DNA from: Variovorax sp. V213
GTDB taxonomy: Bacteria; Pseudomonadota; Gammaproteobacteria; Burkholderiales; Burkholderiaceae_C
Direction of reading: 5' to 3'
Assembly: GCF_041154455.1 (NCBI RefSeq)
Contig: NZ_AP028664.1
Location: 3,659,001-3,723,000 of the forward strand
Length of the DNA: 64,000 bases
The position numbers and the translations under genes are program-made. This document shows positions 18,136 through 26,149 of this stretch, piece by piece. Under the pieces are notes generated by a model that was not told the DNA's origin, searched no databases, and saw only the letters and a list, made by a program, of their open reading frames with translations. Position 1 is the stretch's first letter. Every line of letters starts with the position of its first letter.

Positions 18136-19128
18136 TCAGATGTCGAGCACCAGGCGTGCGCCCTTCGCGCGCGAGATGCAGATCTGCATGACGTTGCCCT
18201 CCGCCTTCTCTCGTGCGGTCAGCACGTAGTCGCGGTGGTCGATCTCGCCTTCGAGCACGGGCGTGGCGCACACGCCGCACTCGCCGCGCTTGCAGTCGAA
18301 CATCGGGTCGCAGCCGTTGTCGATCAGGCAATCGAGGATGCTCTGGTCGGCCGCGACAGTGAAGCACTGGCCCGATTGCGCCAGTTCCACCTCGAAGGGC
18401 TGGTCGCCCTCTTCCGCGACGGGTTCGGTAAAGAGTTCGAAGTGCACGCGATCGTGTTCCCAGCCGCGCGCCTGGGTGCGGGCAAGCACGGCGTCGAGCA
18501 TGACCTTGGGGCCGCAAACATAGAGGCGGTCGCCGGCGGGCACGCCGTCGAGCAGCGCGTCGATGTCGAGCGGCGCACCGGCCTCCGCATCCGCGTGCAC
18601 GCGCAGGTCGCCGTCCAGCAATGCCTGCAGCTCGGGCAGGAAGGCCATCAGGTCGCGGCTTCGGCCGGCGTAGTGCATGCGCACGGGTGCACCTTCCGCG
18701 CGGCGCCGCGCCGCCATGCTCGCGAGCGGTGTGACCCCGATGCCGCCCGCGACGAGCACCGAGCCGCCGGGGCCCGTGTGCAGCGGGAAGTCGTTTTTCG
18801 GCGCCTGGATGGTGAGCATGTCGCCCTGTTTCAGCTGCTCGTGCATGAAGCGCGAGCCGCCGCGGCCTTCGGCTTCCTTGCGCACGGCGATCACGTATTC
18901 GGCCGGCGCGTTGGTGGCGTTGCGCTCGGTCGCAAAGTTGACGAGCGAGTAGTGGCGCCAGTCGGTCTTTCCGCCCGGCAGCGACACCTGCACGCGGATG
19001 TGGGCCCCGGCCGCGAAGCCGGGCAATGCGCGGCCGTCTTCGGCGCGCAGCCGCAGCATGCGGATCAGCGGATTCAGTTCGCGCACCTCGGCGATGCGCA
19101 GGTGAAGGGTGGCGGGTTGGGCGGTCAT
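18136..19128 (-). CDS. Oxygenase reductase (FMN/NAD domain with C-terminal plant-type [2Fe-2S])
   Basis: A 330-residue reductase of the phthalate dioxygenase reductase/VanB type. The order is a flavin-binding barrel (RHYS at 58-61), an NAD-binding domain (GGIGVTPL), and a C-terminal ferredoxin domain with Cys279-x4-Cys284-x2-Cys287-x29-Cys317. It passes electrons from NAD(P)H to Rieske oxygenases. It is the only oxygenase reductase in the window, while two oxygenases are encoded, so it probably serves both. Confidence 0.92.
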   Translation of the reverse strand: MTAQPATLHLRIAEVRELNPLIRMLRLRAEDGRALPGFAAGAHIRVQVSLPGGKTDWRHYSLVNFATERNATNAPAEYVIAVRKEAEGRGGSRFMHEQLKQGDMLTIQAPKNDFPLHTGPGGSVLVAGGIGVTPLASMAARRRAEGAPVRMHYAGRSRDLMAFLPELQALLDGDLRVHADAEAGAPLDIDALLDGVPAGDRLYVCGPKVMLDAVLARTQARGWEHDRVHFELFTEPVAEEGDQPFEVELAQSGQCFTVAADQSILDCLIDNGCDPMFDCKRGECGVCATPVLEGEIDHRDYVLTAREKAEGNVMQICISRAKGARLVLDI

Positions 19129-19141
19129 CTGTGCCTCTTCG

Positions 19142-20647
19142 TCAGGCCAGCGCGTGCAGCGTCAACGCAGCCTGCAACTTGTGGCCGTGCTCGTCGGCCA
19201 GCGCGGCGTCGCGCAATTCGCGCAAGGTGGCGGGTGCGAGCGCCGTGCCCGCACGCTCGACAGCGCGCATCACGGTGTCGTAGTTGCGGATGCCGCGCTC
19301 GTGCGTGTCGCTGTAGCCCTTGACGAGGCGCTGGCACTGCGCGAGTTCGACTGCAAGCTCGGGGTTGCGCTTCGCGGTGTCGGCAATGCGCTGCAGCCAT
19401 TCCTCGATGCGGCGGTTTTCCTCCGCATAGCGCATCGTCGATCGGCGCCAGCCCTTGCATGCCGCCACGGTGCGCAGCATCAGGTAGCCGTGCAGCGAAC
19501 TGGTCTGGATCACGCGGCCATGCTGCGTAAAACGTTCGACGAGCTTCTTCGGCAGCGTGGAATTCATCAGCCAGCGGCCGATGCCGCCCGGCAGCGTCTC
19601 GCAGATTTCCTGCAGGCGCGGGTGCATGTACTCGTTGATGGCAAGCACCTGGCCCGGTTGCACCCGGGCTTCGCCGCGCACGCGCTCGAAGCGGGTGGCG
19701 CGGGTCTTGAGCGCAGCGACGCGGGCGGTGTCTTCGTAGGACATCCACAGTGCAAGGTGGCGCGCGGTTTCGCGCAGCAGGCGGTGATCGTCGCTGCCGG
19801 GCAACGCGGCAACGGCGGCCATGCGGTCGAGGTACAGGCCCGCATAGGCCGGATCCTGGTAGTCGATGAGGCGACGCACGCCTTCGAGCAGGAAGTCCTG
19901 TGCTGCGGCGGGAAACTCGCTCTGCACACGCTGGACCAGCGCGCGCACGGCCGGATGGCGCGGCTGAGGCGCCGGCGTGGCAATAACCGCTTCCGGCGGC
20001 GTCTCGCCATCGTCGCCGCCCTGGGCGCGCGCAAACGCCGCACCGAAGGCCTTGAGGCTGGGCTTGACGCCCACGCCGCCGCGCTCCACGGTTGCCTCGA
20101 ACTGCGCGCGGCTGAACGGCAGCACGCCCGAGCCCGCCAGCGCGCCGAAGAGCACCGCACTGATCACGCTGCCCGATGCTTCGGCCGCCTGTGCCATGTC
20201 GAAACGGATGAAGCGCTTGGCCGCCTTGGCCGTGTGCGCGAGCAGTTGCGCGCTGTCGACGCGCCCGTCACCCAGCGCGCTCTTCTCCGCGATGGAGAAC
20301 ACGCGGTGCGTCGATGCGATGAGCGTGGTGCGGTCGGCCGTGACCAGTCCGCGCTGCACGGCGCGGCCGGCTTCCATGAGTTCCGATGCGAGCACCACAT
20401 CGACATCGCCCGGCAACGGCATCAACGCCAGCACCGGCGAGCCGCCATCCGTTTCGGCCTGCGCAGTCGGATAGAGCTCGACGTAGTAGATGGTGGCGCC
20501 GGTGCGCTGCGCCACGCCCGGCACCGACGTGGTCTGGGCGACGTAGCCGTTGGCCTCGCCCATGTCGACGATCCAGTCGGCCAGCACGCCGCCGCCCTCT
20601 CCGCCCATGGCGAGGATCGCGATCTTGATAGGTTGTGGCTTGTTCAT
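19142..20647 (-). CDS. iorB: Indolepyruvate-type 2-oxoacid:ferredoxin oxidoreductase, beta subunit
   Basis: A 501-residue protein. The first 200 residues form the gamma-type domain of 2-oxoacid oxidoreductases (GGEGGGVLADWI near residue 15, followed by SVPGVAQRTGAT). The remaining 300 residues are an added alpha-helical C-terminal domain of the kind found on aerobic two-subunit IorAB enzymes (DUF6537-like). It works with IorA, encoded 3 bp upstream. The family converts aryl 2-oxoacids to aryl-CoA plus CO2. In this operon a substrate such as isatinate (2-aminobenzoylformate) is an attractive inference; indolepyruvate is the alternative. Confidence 0.9.
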   Translation of the reverse strand: MNKPQPIKIAILAMGGEGGGVLADWIVDMGEANGYVAQTTSVPGVAQRTGATIYYVELYPTAQAETDGGSPVLALMPLPGDVDVVLASELMEAGRAVQRGLVTADRTTLIASTHRVFSIAEKSALGDGRVDSAQLLAHTAKAAKRFIRFDMAQAAEASGSVISAVLFGALAGSGVLPFSRAQFEATVERGGVGVKPSLKAFGAAFARAQGGDDGETPPEAVIATPAPQPRHPAVRALVQRVQSEFPAAAQDFLLEGVRRLIDYQDPAYAGLYLDRMAAVAALPGSDDHRLLRETARHLALWMSYEDTARVAALKTRATRFERVRGEARVQPGQVLAINEYMHPRLQEICETLPGGIGRWLMNSTLPKKLVERFTQHGRVIQTSSLHGYLMLRTVAACKGWRRSTMRYAEENRRIEEWLQRIADTAKRNPELAVELAQCQRLVKGYSDTHERGIRNYDTVMRAVERAGTALAPATLRELRDAALADEHGHKLQAALTLHALA

Positions 20648-20650
20648 CGT

Positions 20651-22843
20651 TCAGAACGCATAGGCTTCGCGGCGGCGTGCTTCGCCGCGTTGCAGCCAGC
20701 CGATGACGGCGGCGCGCACGCGGTCGCGCAGGCGATCCCAGCGGCTCGGGTTGCTGACGATCTGCGCCTTGTAGAACGAGGGGCACAGCACCGCGGCATG
20801 CGAGACCTCGCCGCACACGCCGCAGCCCACGCAGCTGTCCAGCACTGTGGCGACCGGGTCGGTGCGCAGCGGATCGGGGTTGGGTTTGATCGAGAGCGAG
20901 GGGCAGCCCGAGAGGCGGATGCACGAGTGGTCGCCGGTGCAGGTGTCAGAATCGACGCCGAACTTTTCGCGCACCATGCGCTTGCCGTCGGCAATCGCCT
21001 TGCGCACCAGCGGCTTCTCGCGGCGCTGCCTGTTGAGCATGCATTCCGACTGCGCGATCAGGACCTTGGGGCCTTTCTTCGTCGTGGTGAGCGCGTCCTT
21101 CAGCGCATCGCGCATGCCCGCGACGTCGTAGGTGCGGCGCAGGGTCTTCACCCACTCCACGCCCACGCCGCGCACCGCGCGCTCGATCTCGTGGCCGGTG
21201 CTGCGTGTCTTGTTGACGGCATTCGACGAAAGGATGTCCTGCCCACCCGTGGCCGAGGTGTAGTTGTTGTCGACGACGATGGTGAGGTTGTCGCTCTTGT
21301 TGAAGACCGCGTTGGCCACGCCGCTGGTGAGGCCGTTGTGCCAGAAGCCGCCGTCGCCCATCACCGAGATCGCGCGCTTGCCGGCCGTCGCATTCAGCGC
21401 CGAGGCACCGGCACCGCCGAGACCGTAGCCCATGGTGGTGTTGCCGATGTTGAAGGGCGGCAGGATGGAGAACAGGTGGCAGCCGATGTCGGCGCTCACG
21501 TGGTGCGCGCCGAGTTCGCGCTCGACCAGCTTCATGGCGCTGAAGATGGGGCGCTCGGGGCACCCGGTGCAGAACCCCGGCGGACGCGCATGCACCACTT
21601 CGCCGAGCGACGTGGATGGCAGCGCGGGCTCGGGCGCGCCGTCGACGCCGATGGCGGCCACTTCCTTGAGCGGGATCACCTTGCGCTGCGCGATGGGCGT
21701 TGGCAGCGGCGCCAGGCGCTCATAGCGCTCGCAGAAGGTGCGCGCGCCCTTCAGCAGTTCCGACGCGGTGTACTCGCCAGCCACCGGCAGCATGTCCTTG
21801 CCGTGCAGCGCGGTGGCCGAACCGGCCTGGCGCAGGATGGTCGCGAGGTTCTGCTCGACGAAGTTGGGCTGCCCTTCTTCCACGATCAGCACCGCGCGCT
21901 TGCCTTCGCAGAAGCGGATCACCTCGCTCTCGATGACGGGGTAAGCCACGTTCATCACGTAGAGCGGCACCTTGGTGTTGCCATACACATCGGCCAGATC
22001 GAGCCGCTCCAGCGCGCGCAGCAGCGTGTTGTAGCTGCCGCCCTGCACGATGATCCCGATGTCGTCGGCGTCTTCCGAGAAGAACTCGTTGAGCTTGCGC
22101 TCCTCGATGAAGCGCACCGCGGCGGGCCAGCGGTCTTTCACCTTTTCCTGCTCGTGCACGAAGCTCGCGGGCGGCAGCACGATGCGGCCGACGTCGCGCT
22201 GCGGGTTCTCGAGCGCGTCTTTCAGTGTGAACTTGGCGCGCTTGTTGTCGCCGGCGATGAAGTGGCCGTGCACGTGGCAGGCACGGATGCGCAGCTGCAA
22301 CATCACGGGCGTATTGCTGGCCTCGGACAGATCGAAGCCTTGCTTCACCGCGTCGACGATGCTCGGCAGGTTGGGGCGCGGATCGAGCAGCCAGATCTGC
22401 GACTTCATCGCGAAGGCATGGCTGCGCTCCTGCATGATCGACGAGCCCTCGCCGTAGTCCTCGCCCACGATGATCAGCGCACCGCCGGTCACGCCGCCCG
22501 AGGCGAGGTTGGCCAGTGCATCGGACGCCACGTTGGTGCCCACGGTGGCCTTGAAGGTGACGGCGCCGCGCAGCGGGTAATTGACCGATGCGGCCAGCGT
22601 GGCGGCCGCGGTGGCTTCGCTCGCACTGTTCTCGAAGCGAATGCCCTGCTCTGCAAGGATGTCCTGCGCATCGGCCAGCACATCCATCAGATGCGAGATG
22701 GGTGCGCCCTGGTAGCCGGCGACATAGGAAACCCCCGATTCAAGCAGGGCCTTGGTGACCGCCAGAATGCCTTCACCGCGAAATACCTCGCCACCGGAAA
22801 GCCGCAGCTTCTTGACTTCTTCGACGAACGAACGCTCAGCCAT
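20651..22843 (-). CDS. iorA: Indolepyruvate-type 2-oxoacid:ferredoxin oxidoreductase, alpha subunit
   Basis: A 730-residue thiamine-diphosphate enzyme subunit. It has N-terminal pyrimidine-binding and transketolase-like domains, then CTGCPERPIF, then the ThDP motif beginning GDGGFWHNGL and ending with NN. A cysteine-rich C-terminus (about residues 645-700) includes CVGCGVCGE and is suited to [4Fe-4S] clusters. It is the first gene of the 22.8-kb operon. I set the start at MAERSFVEEV because an AAGGA site lies just upstream and because the longer frame would run through the promoter region. Such oxygen-tolerant IorAB enzymes act on aryl-pyruvates or aryl-glyoxylates. Confidence 0.9.
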   Translation of the reverse strand: MAERSFVEEVKKLRLSGGEVFRGEGILAVTKALLESGVSYVAGYQGAPISHLMDVLADAQDILAEQGIRFENSASEATAAATLAASVNYPLRGAVTFKATVGTNVASDALANLASGGVTGGALIIVGEDYGEGSSIMQERSHAFAMKSQIWLLDPRPNLPSIVDAVKQGFDLSEASNTPVMLQLRIRACHVHGHFIAGDNKRAKFTLKDALENPQRDVGRIVLPPASFVHEQEKVKDRWPAAVRFIEERKLNEFFSEDADDIGIIVQGGSYNTLLRALERLDLADVYGNTKVPLYVMNVAYPVIESEVIRFCEGKRAVLIVEEGQPNFVEQNLATILRQAGSATALHGKDMLPVAGEYTASELLKGARTFCERYERLAPLPTPIAQRKVIPLKEVAAIGVDGAPEPALPSTSLGEVVHARPPGFCTGCPERPIFSAMKLVERELGAHHVSADIGCHLFSILPPFNIGNTTMGYGLGGAGASALNATAGKRAISVMGDGGFWHNGLTSGVANAVFNKSDNLTIVVDNNYTSATGGQDILSSNAVNKTRSTGHEIERAVRGVGVEWVKTLRRTYDVAGMRDALKDALTTTKKGPKVLIAQSECMLNRQRREKPLVRKAIADGKRMVREKFGVDSDTCTGDHSCIRLSGCPSLSIKPNPDPLRTDPVATVLDSCVGCGVCGEVSHAAVLCPSFYKAQIVSNPSRWDRLRDRVRAAVIGWLQRGEARRREAYAF

Positions 22844-22901
22844 GTGGGTCCTTGTTCTCTCTCGTGGGACGATGCGCGCAAGCTGCTGCACCGTGGTTTC
22901 T

Positions 22902-22930
22902 ATAATGTTGACAAATGAATGTATCCACAA
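22902..22930 (-). promoter_or_regulatory. Predicted promoter of the iorA-led catabolic operon
   Basis: On the minus strand TTGTGG (22930-22925) and CATTAT (22907-22902) are separated by exactly 17 bp. This puts the transcription start about 50 bases before the iorA ATG. The element overlaps the marR-facing TTGACA box, so one bound regulator could control both directions. The -35 match is weak, which would fit a repressed or activated promoter. Confidence 0.45.
22908..22920 (+). promoter_or_regulatory. Candidate MarR operator, site 1
   Basis: The 13-mer TTGACAAATGAAT recurs with one change (TTGACACATGAAT) upstream of the second operon at 27300-27312, on the other strand. Here it lies across the overlapping divergent iorA and marR promoters. 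No long perfect inverted repeat is visible, so its status as an operator is inferred from the recurrence and position. Confidence 0.45.
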
Positions 22931-22937
22931 TCATGAA
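22908..22937 (+). promoter_or_regulatory. Predicted promoter of the divergent marR gene
   Basis: A perfect TTGACA at 22908-22913 is followed, 18 bp later, by CATGAA (22932-22937) as a weak -10. It points toward marR, whose ATG is at 23003 and has a GAGGTG-like ribosome site. It lies inside the iorA promoter, as is usual for autoregulated MarR repressors. A perfect TATAAT at 22901-22906 has no good -35 and is therefore less convincing. Confidence 0.4.
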
Positions 22938-23002
22938 TTACCCTAGACATGCAAGCAGCGTGCCCGCGGCTGGTGTGAGGCGCGTGGCCATGAGGTGCCT
23001 TC

Positions 23003-23479
23003 ATGGCTGAGCAGCCGCCCGAAACGCATCGCTTCGTCGATGACTACCTGCCCGCACTGCTGGCGCAGGCCAGCCAGCTGATCTCCTCGGAGTTCCACGA
23101 GGTGGCGCGGCAGCAGGGTTTCTCTGTGTCGGAGTGGCGCGTGATGGCGTCGCTCGCCGGCAGCGAGCCGATCAGCATCGGGCAGCTCGCGCAGGTGACC
23201 GTGACCAAGCAGCCGACCGTGACCCGCCTGCTGGACCGCATGGAAGCACGCGGACAGGTCGAGCGGCTGCCCCATGAGAGTGATCGCCGCATCACGCTGG
23301 TGCGCATCACGCGCAAGGGGCTGAAGGCGGTGGAGCACCTGATGGAACTGGCGCGCGACCACGAGCGGCGCGTGCTCGAACCCTTTGGCCTCAGGCGCGC
23401 CGAAGAGCTGAAGCAGACCTTGCGGCAGATGATCGACCTGCACGTGCATGTGCCGGTGGAGGAGCCGGAGGAAGACTAA
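23003..23479 (+). CDS. MarR-family transcriptional regulator
   Basis: A 158-residue winged-helix regulator. The recognition-helix region QLAQVTVTKQPTVTRLLDRM is followed by the beta wing HESDRRITLVRIT, then a C-terminal dimerisation helix. It is divergent from the 22.8-kb operon, with 159 bp between start codons. It is therefore the probable repressor of that operon, released by the pathway substrate, as described for MarR-type IadR regulators of auxin-degrading Variovorax. It ends convergently with the MDR oxidoreductase gene, the two stop codons overlapping. Confidence 0.92.
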   Translation: MAEQPPETHRFVDDYLPALLAQASQLISSEFHEVARQQGFSVSEWRVMASLAGSEPISIGQLAQVTVTKQPTVTRLLDRMEARGQVERLPHESDRRITLVRITRKGLKAVEHLMELARDHERRVLEPFGLRRAEELKQTLRQMIDLHVHVPVEEPEED

Positions 23480-24354
23480 GGCACCAGCACCGCGCGGCCG
23501 CGGTGGCCGCGCTGCGCGATCCATTCGAGCGCCATGGCGGCATCACCGAGCGCGAAGCTCCGCACATCGAGGTGCAGGCGGCCATCGGCCAATCGCGCGA
23601 GCAACTCCGGCGCTGCGGCGCGGCCAGCGGCTTCGCGCCTGAACATGTTGAGCGGCAGCAGCGCCACGTCGCGCTGCAGAAAATGCGCGATGTCGAGCTG
23701 CAGCGAGGGCCCCGCGGTGTAGCCGATCAGCACGACGCGCCCACCCGGACGCACAGAAGGCAAGACCGCCGAGAGAACGCTTCCCCCGACGGTGTCGATC
23801 AACAGGTCCGCACTCGCGATTGCCGGGGCGTCGGCCTCCGGATCGACCGCCGCCACGGTGCAGCCAAGCTCGCGCGCCATTTGCACGGCGAGCGAGCCCA
23901 CGGCGCCGCTCGCGCCTGTCACCAGCACCTGCTCTCCGGCCTGCAGCCTGGCGACCTCATGCAGTGCCACCCACGCCGACGTGGTGGGCGAGAAGAATGC
24001 GGCACCGAGCGTCATGGGCAAAGCGTCGGGCAAGAGGCCGAGCGCTTCATCGGGTGCATCGATCTGCTCGCACCAGGTGCCGTCGAACAACGTGCCCAGG
24101 CCGCTGCCACGCAGCCACACGCGCTCCCCGGCAGCATGGCGGCCGCTCGCGACGACGATGCCTGCGGCTTCCACACCCGGCGTGTAGGGCAGCGGCGGAT
24201 GGCGCAGGAAACTGCCGCGCCACACGGTGCGGTCGATGTGGCCGACGGTGGCGGCCTGCATGCGAACGATGGTGCGGCCCGGACGTTGCACCGGGTCGGG
24301 CACTTCTTCGAGCACGGGCACCGCATCGAAGCCGTGGATGCGGATGGCTTTCAT
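23476..24354 (-). CDS. Zinc-less MDR-family alcohol dehydrogenase/quinone oxidoreductase
   Basis: A 292-residue medium-chain dehydrogenase/reductase with an N-terminal GroES-like part (YTPGVEAAGIVVASG) and a Rossmann motif VTGASGAVGSLAVQMA. No structural zinc cysteine cluster is visible, so a quinone-oxidoreductase-like enzyme using NADPH is likely. At 292 residues it is shorter than the usual 320-340. It is the last gene of the four-gene operon, coupled to the hydrolase gene by a 4-bp overlap. Its substrate is unknown. Confidence 0.88.
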   Translation of the reverse strand: MKAIRIHGFDAVPVLEEVPDPVQRPGRTIVRMQAATVGHIDRTVWRGSFLRHPPLPYTPGVEAAGIVVASGRHAAGERVWLRGSGLGTLFDGTWCEQIDAPDEALGLLPDALPMTLGAAFFSPTTSAWVALHEVARLQAGEQVLVTGASGAVGSLAVQMARELGCTVAAVDPEADAPAIASADLLIDTVGGSVLSAVLPSVRPGGRVVLIGYTAGPSLQLDIAHFLQRDVALLPLNMFRREAAGRAAAPELLARLADGRLHLDVRSFALGDAAMALEWIAQRGHRGRAVLVP

Positions 24355-25151
24355 GGCAGCGTCGAGAGAAAGTCGAGCACCGTCTGCACGAAGGCTTCGG
24401 GCATCTGGTCGGGCAAGGGGACCATGCCGCCTTCGATGTCGACGATGCGCGCATTTGGCAGATGGTGCTGCAGCTCCTCGGCGTGCGGTGCAGCGAACGG
24501 ATCGCCGGTGGCGCGGATGATGAGCGCGGGCTGCGTCACGCGGCCGATGCGATCCTCCATGCGGTAGGACGCGACCGCGCGGTGGCCCTCTTCCACGCGA
24601 TGGCCGACCTTCAACGCATCGAGCACGAAGGCCTCGAGCAGATCGGGGCGGCCCGGCGGATAGAAGCCCTGGCGCTTTTGCCAGAGTGCGGCCAGATGGC
24701 TTCCGTCTTCACTTGGCGCGACCTCGTCGATGGGCGGCCGCTGAGCCCTGGCAAAGCGAAAGGCTTCGCCGGTGTACGGCGTGGACGACAACACGAGGCC
24801 GCGCACGCGATCAGGAAAAGCCGCAGCCAATTCAATCGCCACGACGCCGCCGGTGTGATGGCCCACCACATCGGCCCGCCGGATGTCCAGCGCATCGAGT
24901 AGCTCGCATGCCACGCGTGCCCATTGCGCGATGCTCGCCGGCATGCCGCCGTCCGACGAATCGCCGAAGCCCGCGGTGTCCATGGCAGTGGCCCGGTACC
25001 GCGCGCCGAGCAGCGGCAGCACCCCGCGGTACTCGGCCCAGCTGCGCGGCGACTGATGCAGCAGCAGCACGGCCGGCGCGCCCACATCGCCGCACGCCGC
25101 GTAGTGCACCTGCCCCACCGACAGGTCGGCAAAGGCGCGGCGGATCGTCAT
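24351..25151 (-). CDS. Alpha/beta hydrolase with atypical nucleophile elbow
   Basis: A 266-residue alpha/beta-hydrolase fold protein with an HQSPRSWAEYRGVLPLL oxyanion region and a lid. The nucleophile elbow, normally GxSxG, reads GHHTG, placing histidine where serine is expected. The fold may still catalyse a non-serine reaction, for example cofactor-free oxygenation, decarboxylation or C-C cleavage, or it may use another residue. The start is at MTIRRAFA, overlapping the upstream stop by 4 bp. Substrate not inferable. Confidence 0.87.
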   Translation of the reverse strand: MTIRRAFADLSVGQVHYAACGDVGAPAVLLLHQSPRSWAEYRGVLPLLGARYRATAMDTAGFGDSSDGGMPASIAQWARVACELLDALDIRRADVVGHHTGGVVAIELAAAFPDRVRGLVLSSTPYTGEAFRFARAQRPPIDEVAPSEDGSHLAALWQKRQGFYPPGRPDLLEAFVLDALKVGHRVEEGHRAVASYRMEDRIGRVTQPALIIRATGDPFAAPHAEELQHHLPNARIVDIEGGMVPLPDQMPEAFVQTVLDFLSTLP

Positions 25152-26149
25152 GAGCGTGTCTCGTCGGCCGGCGCGCGCCACAGCCCGGCGTGCCGCAGCT
25201 CGCCGAGCGTGCGCGACAGCACGTCGCGCCGGTAGGCTGCGATGTCGCGGCCTTGGTAGTCGTAGAAGCCGCTGCCGGTCTTCAGGCCGAGCCGCCCTTC
25301 CTCGACCATGCGATCGACGATGGCCGGCGCGGTGTAGCGCCCCTTGTCGATCGAGGCCGACATCTCGCGGCTCGCGTGGTGCAGGATGTCGCAGCCGCCG
25401 AAGTCGATGAACTCGACCACGCCGAGCGCGGCAAAGCGCAGGCCGAGGCCGTAGCGTGTGGCCTTGTCGATTTCCTCAGCGGTGGCGGCGCCCTCCTCGA
25501 TCATGCGGGCCGCCTCGTTCATCACCAGCGCCTGCAGCCGCGGCACGATGTAGCCCGGCGATGCACCGCAGACCACGGGCAGCTTGCCGATGGCTTCCAT
25601 CAACGCCTTGGTGCGCGCGAGCACGGCGGCGTCGGTGCCCGGATGGCAGCTGAGCTCGACCACCGGAATCACGTAGGCCGGGTTGAGCCAATGCATGTTG
25701 AGAAAGCGCTCCGGCAGTCGCACCAGCGCCGCGAGCTGCGTCACGAGGATGCTGCTGGTGGTCGAGGTCAGGATGGCGTCGTCGCGGCAATGGCGGTTGA
25801 GCTGCTCGAAGGCCTCGCGCTTGGCCTCCATGGTCTCGGGCACGCCTTCGAACACCAGCTCGGCGGCGGCCAGCGCTTGCGGCGCCGACGCGGCATTGAC
25901 CAAGTCCACCCGTTGCGCGATGCGCTGGATCTGCGCCGCGTCTATCACGCCGAGCTGCGCCAGGCTCGCGAGACTGGCTTCGATCTCGGACTTGGCTTCG
26001 TCCTGCAGGCGTTCCCAGGCTTCGTCGCTGCGCTGGCGCAGGTCGACAAGGGAAATGCGGTGGCCGGCATAGGCGAACGCGATCGCGATGCCGCGCCCCA
26101 TGCGGCCGGCACCGACGGCGGCGAAGCGAGGCAGCGGCTCATTCGCCAT
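25148..26149 (-). CDS. 3-hydroxyacyl-CoA dehydrogenase
   Basis: A 333-residue NAD-dependent dehydrogenase of the HAD family. The N-terminal nucleotide motif is VGAGRMGRGIA, the catalytic histidine lies in FLNMHWLNPAYVIPVVEL, and the C-terminal domain has the usual helices (GLGLRFAALGVVEFIDFGG). It oxidises a 3-hydroxyacyl-CoA or a related hydroxy acid. The single-domain form, without an enoyl-CoA hydratase part, fits a specialised catabolic role. It overlaps the upstream gene by 11 bp. Confidence 0.9.
   Translation of the reverse strand: MANEPLPRFAAVGAGRMGRGIAIAFAYAGHRISLVDLRQRSDEAWERLQDEAKSEIEASLASLAQLGVIDAAQIQRIAQRVDLVNAASAPQALAAAELVFEGVPETMEAKREAFEQLNRHCRDDAILTSTTSSILVTQLAALVRLPERFLNMHWLNPAYVIPVVELSCHPGTDAAVLARTKALMEAIGKLPVVCGASPGYIVPRLQALVMNEAARMIEEGAATAEEIDKATRYGLGLRFAALGVVEFIDFGGCDILHHASREMSASIDKGRYTAPAIVDRMVEEGRLGLKTGSGFYDYQGRDIAAYRRDVLSRTLGELRHAGLWRAPADETRS

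Noticed and set aside
22901..22906. A perfect TATAAT just before the TTGACA in the iorA-marR gap.
   Set aside because: No acceptable -35 lies 16-18 bp upstream, so the better-placed TTGACA/CATGAA pair was preferred for marR.
19109..22918. A very long open frame (over 1,200 codons) on the plus strand opposite iorA and iorB.
   Set aside because: It is the mirror of strongly GC3-biased coding on the minus strand. Its translation is rich in His, Arg, Ala and Gln with no domain signature, while the minus strand encodes clear IorA and IorB.
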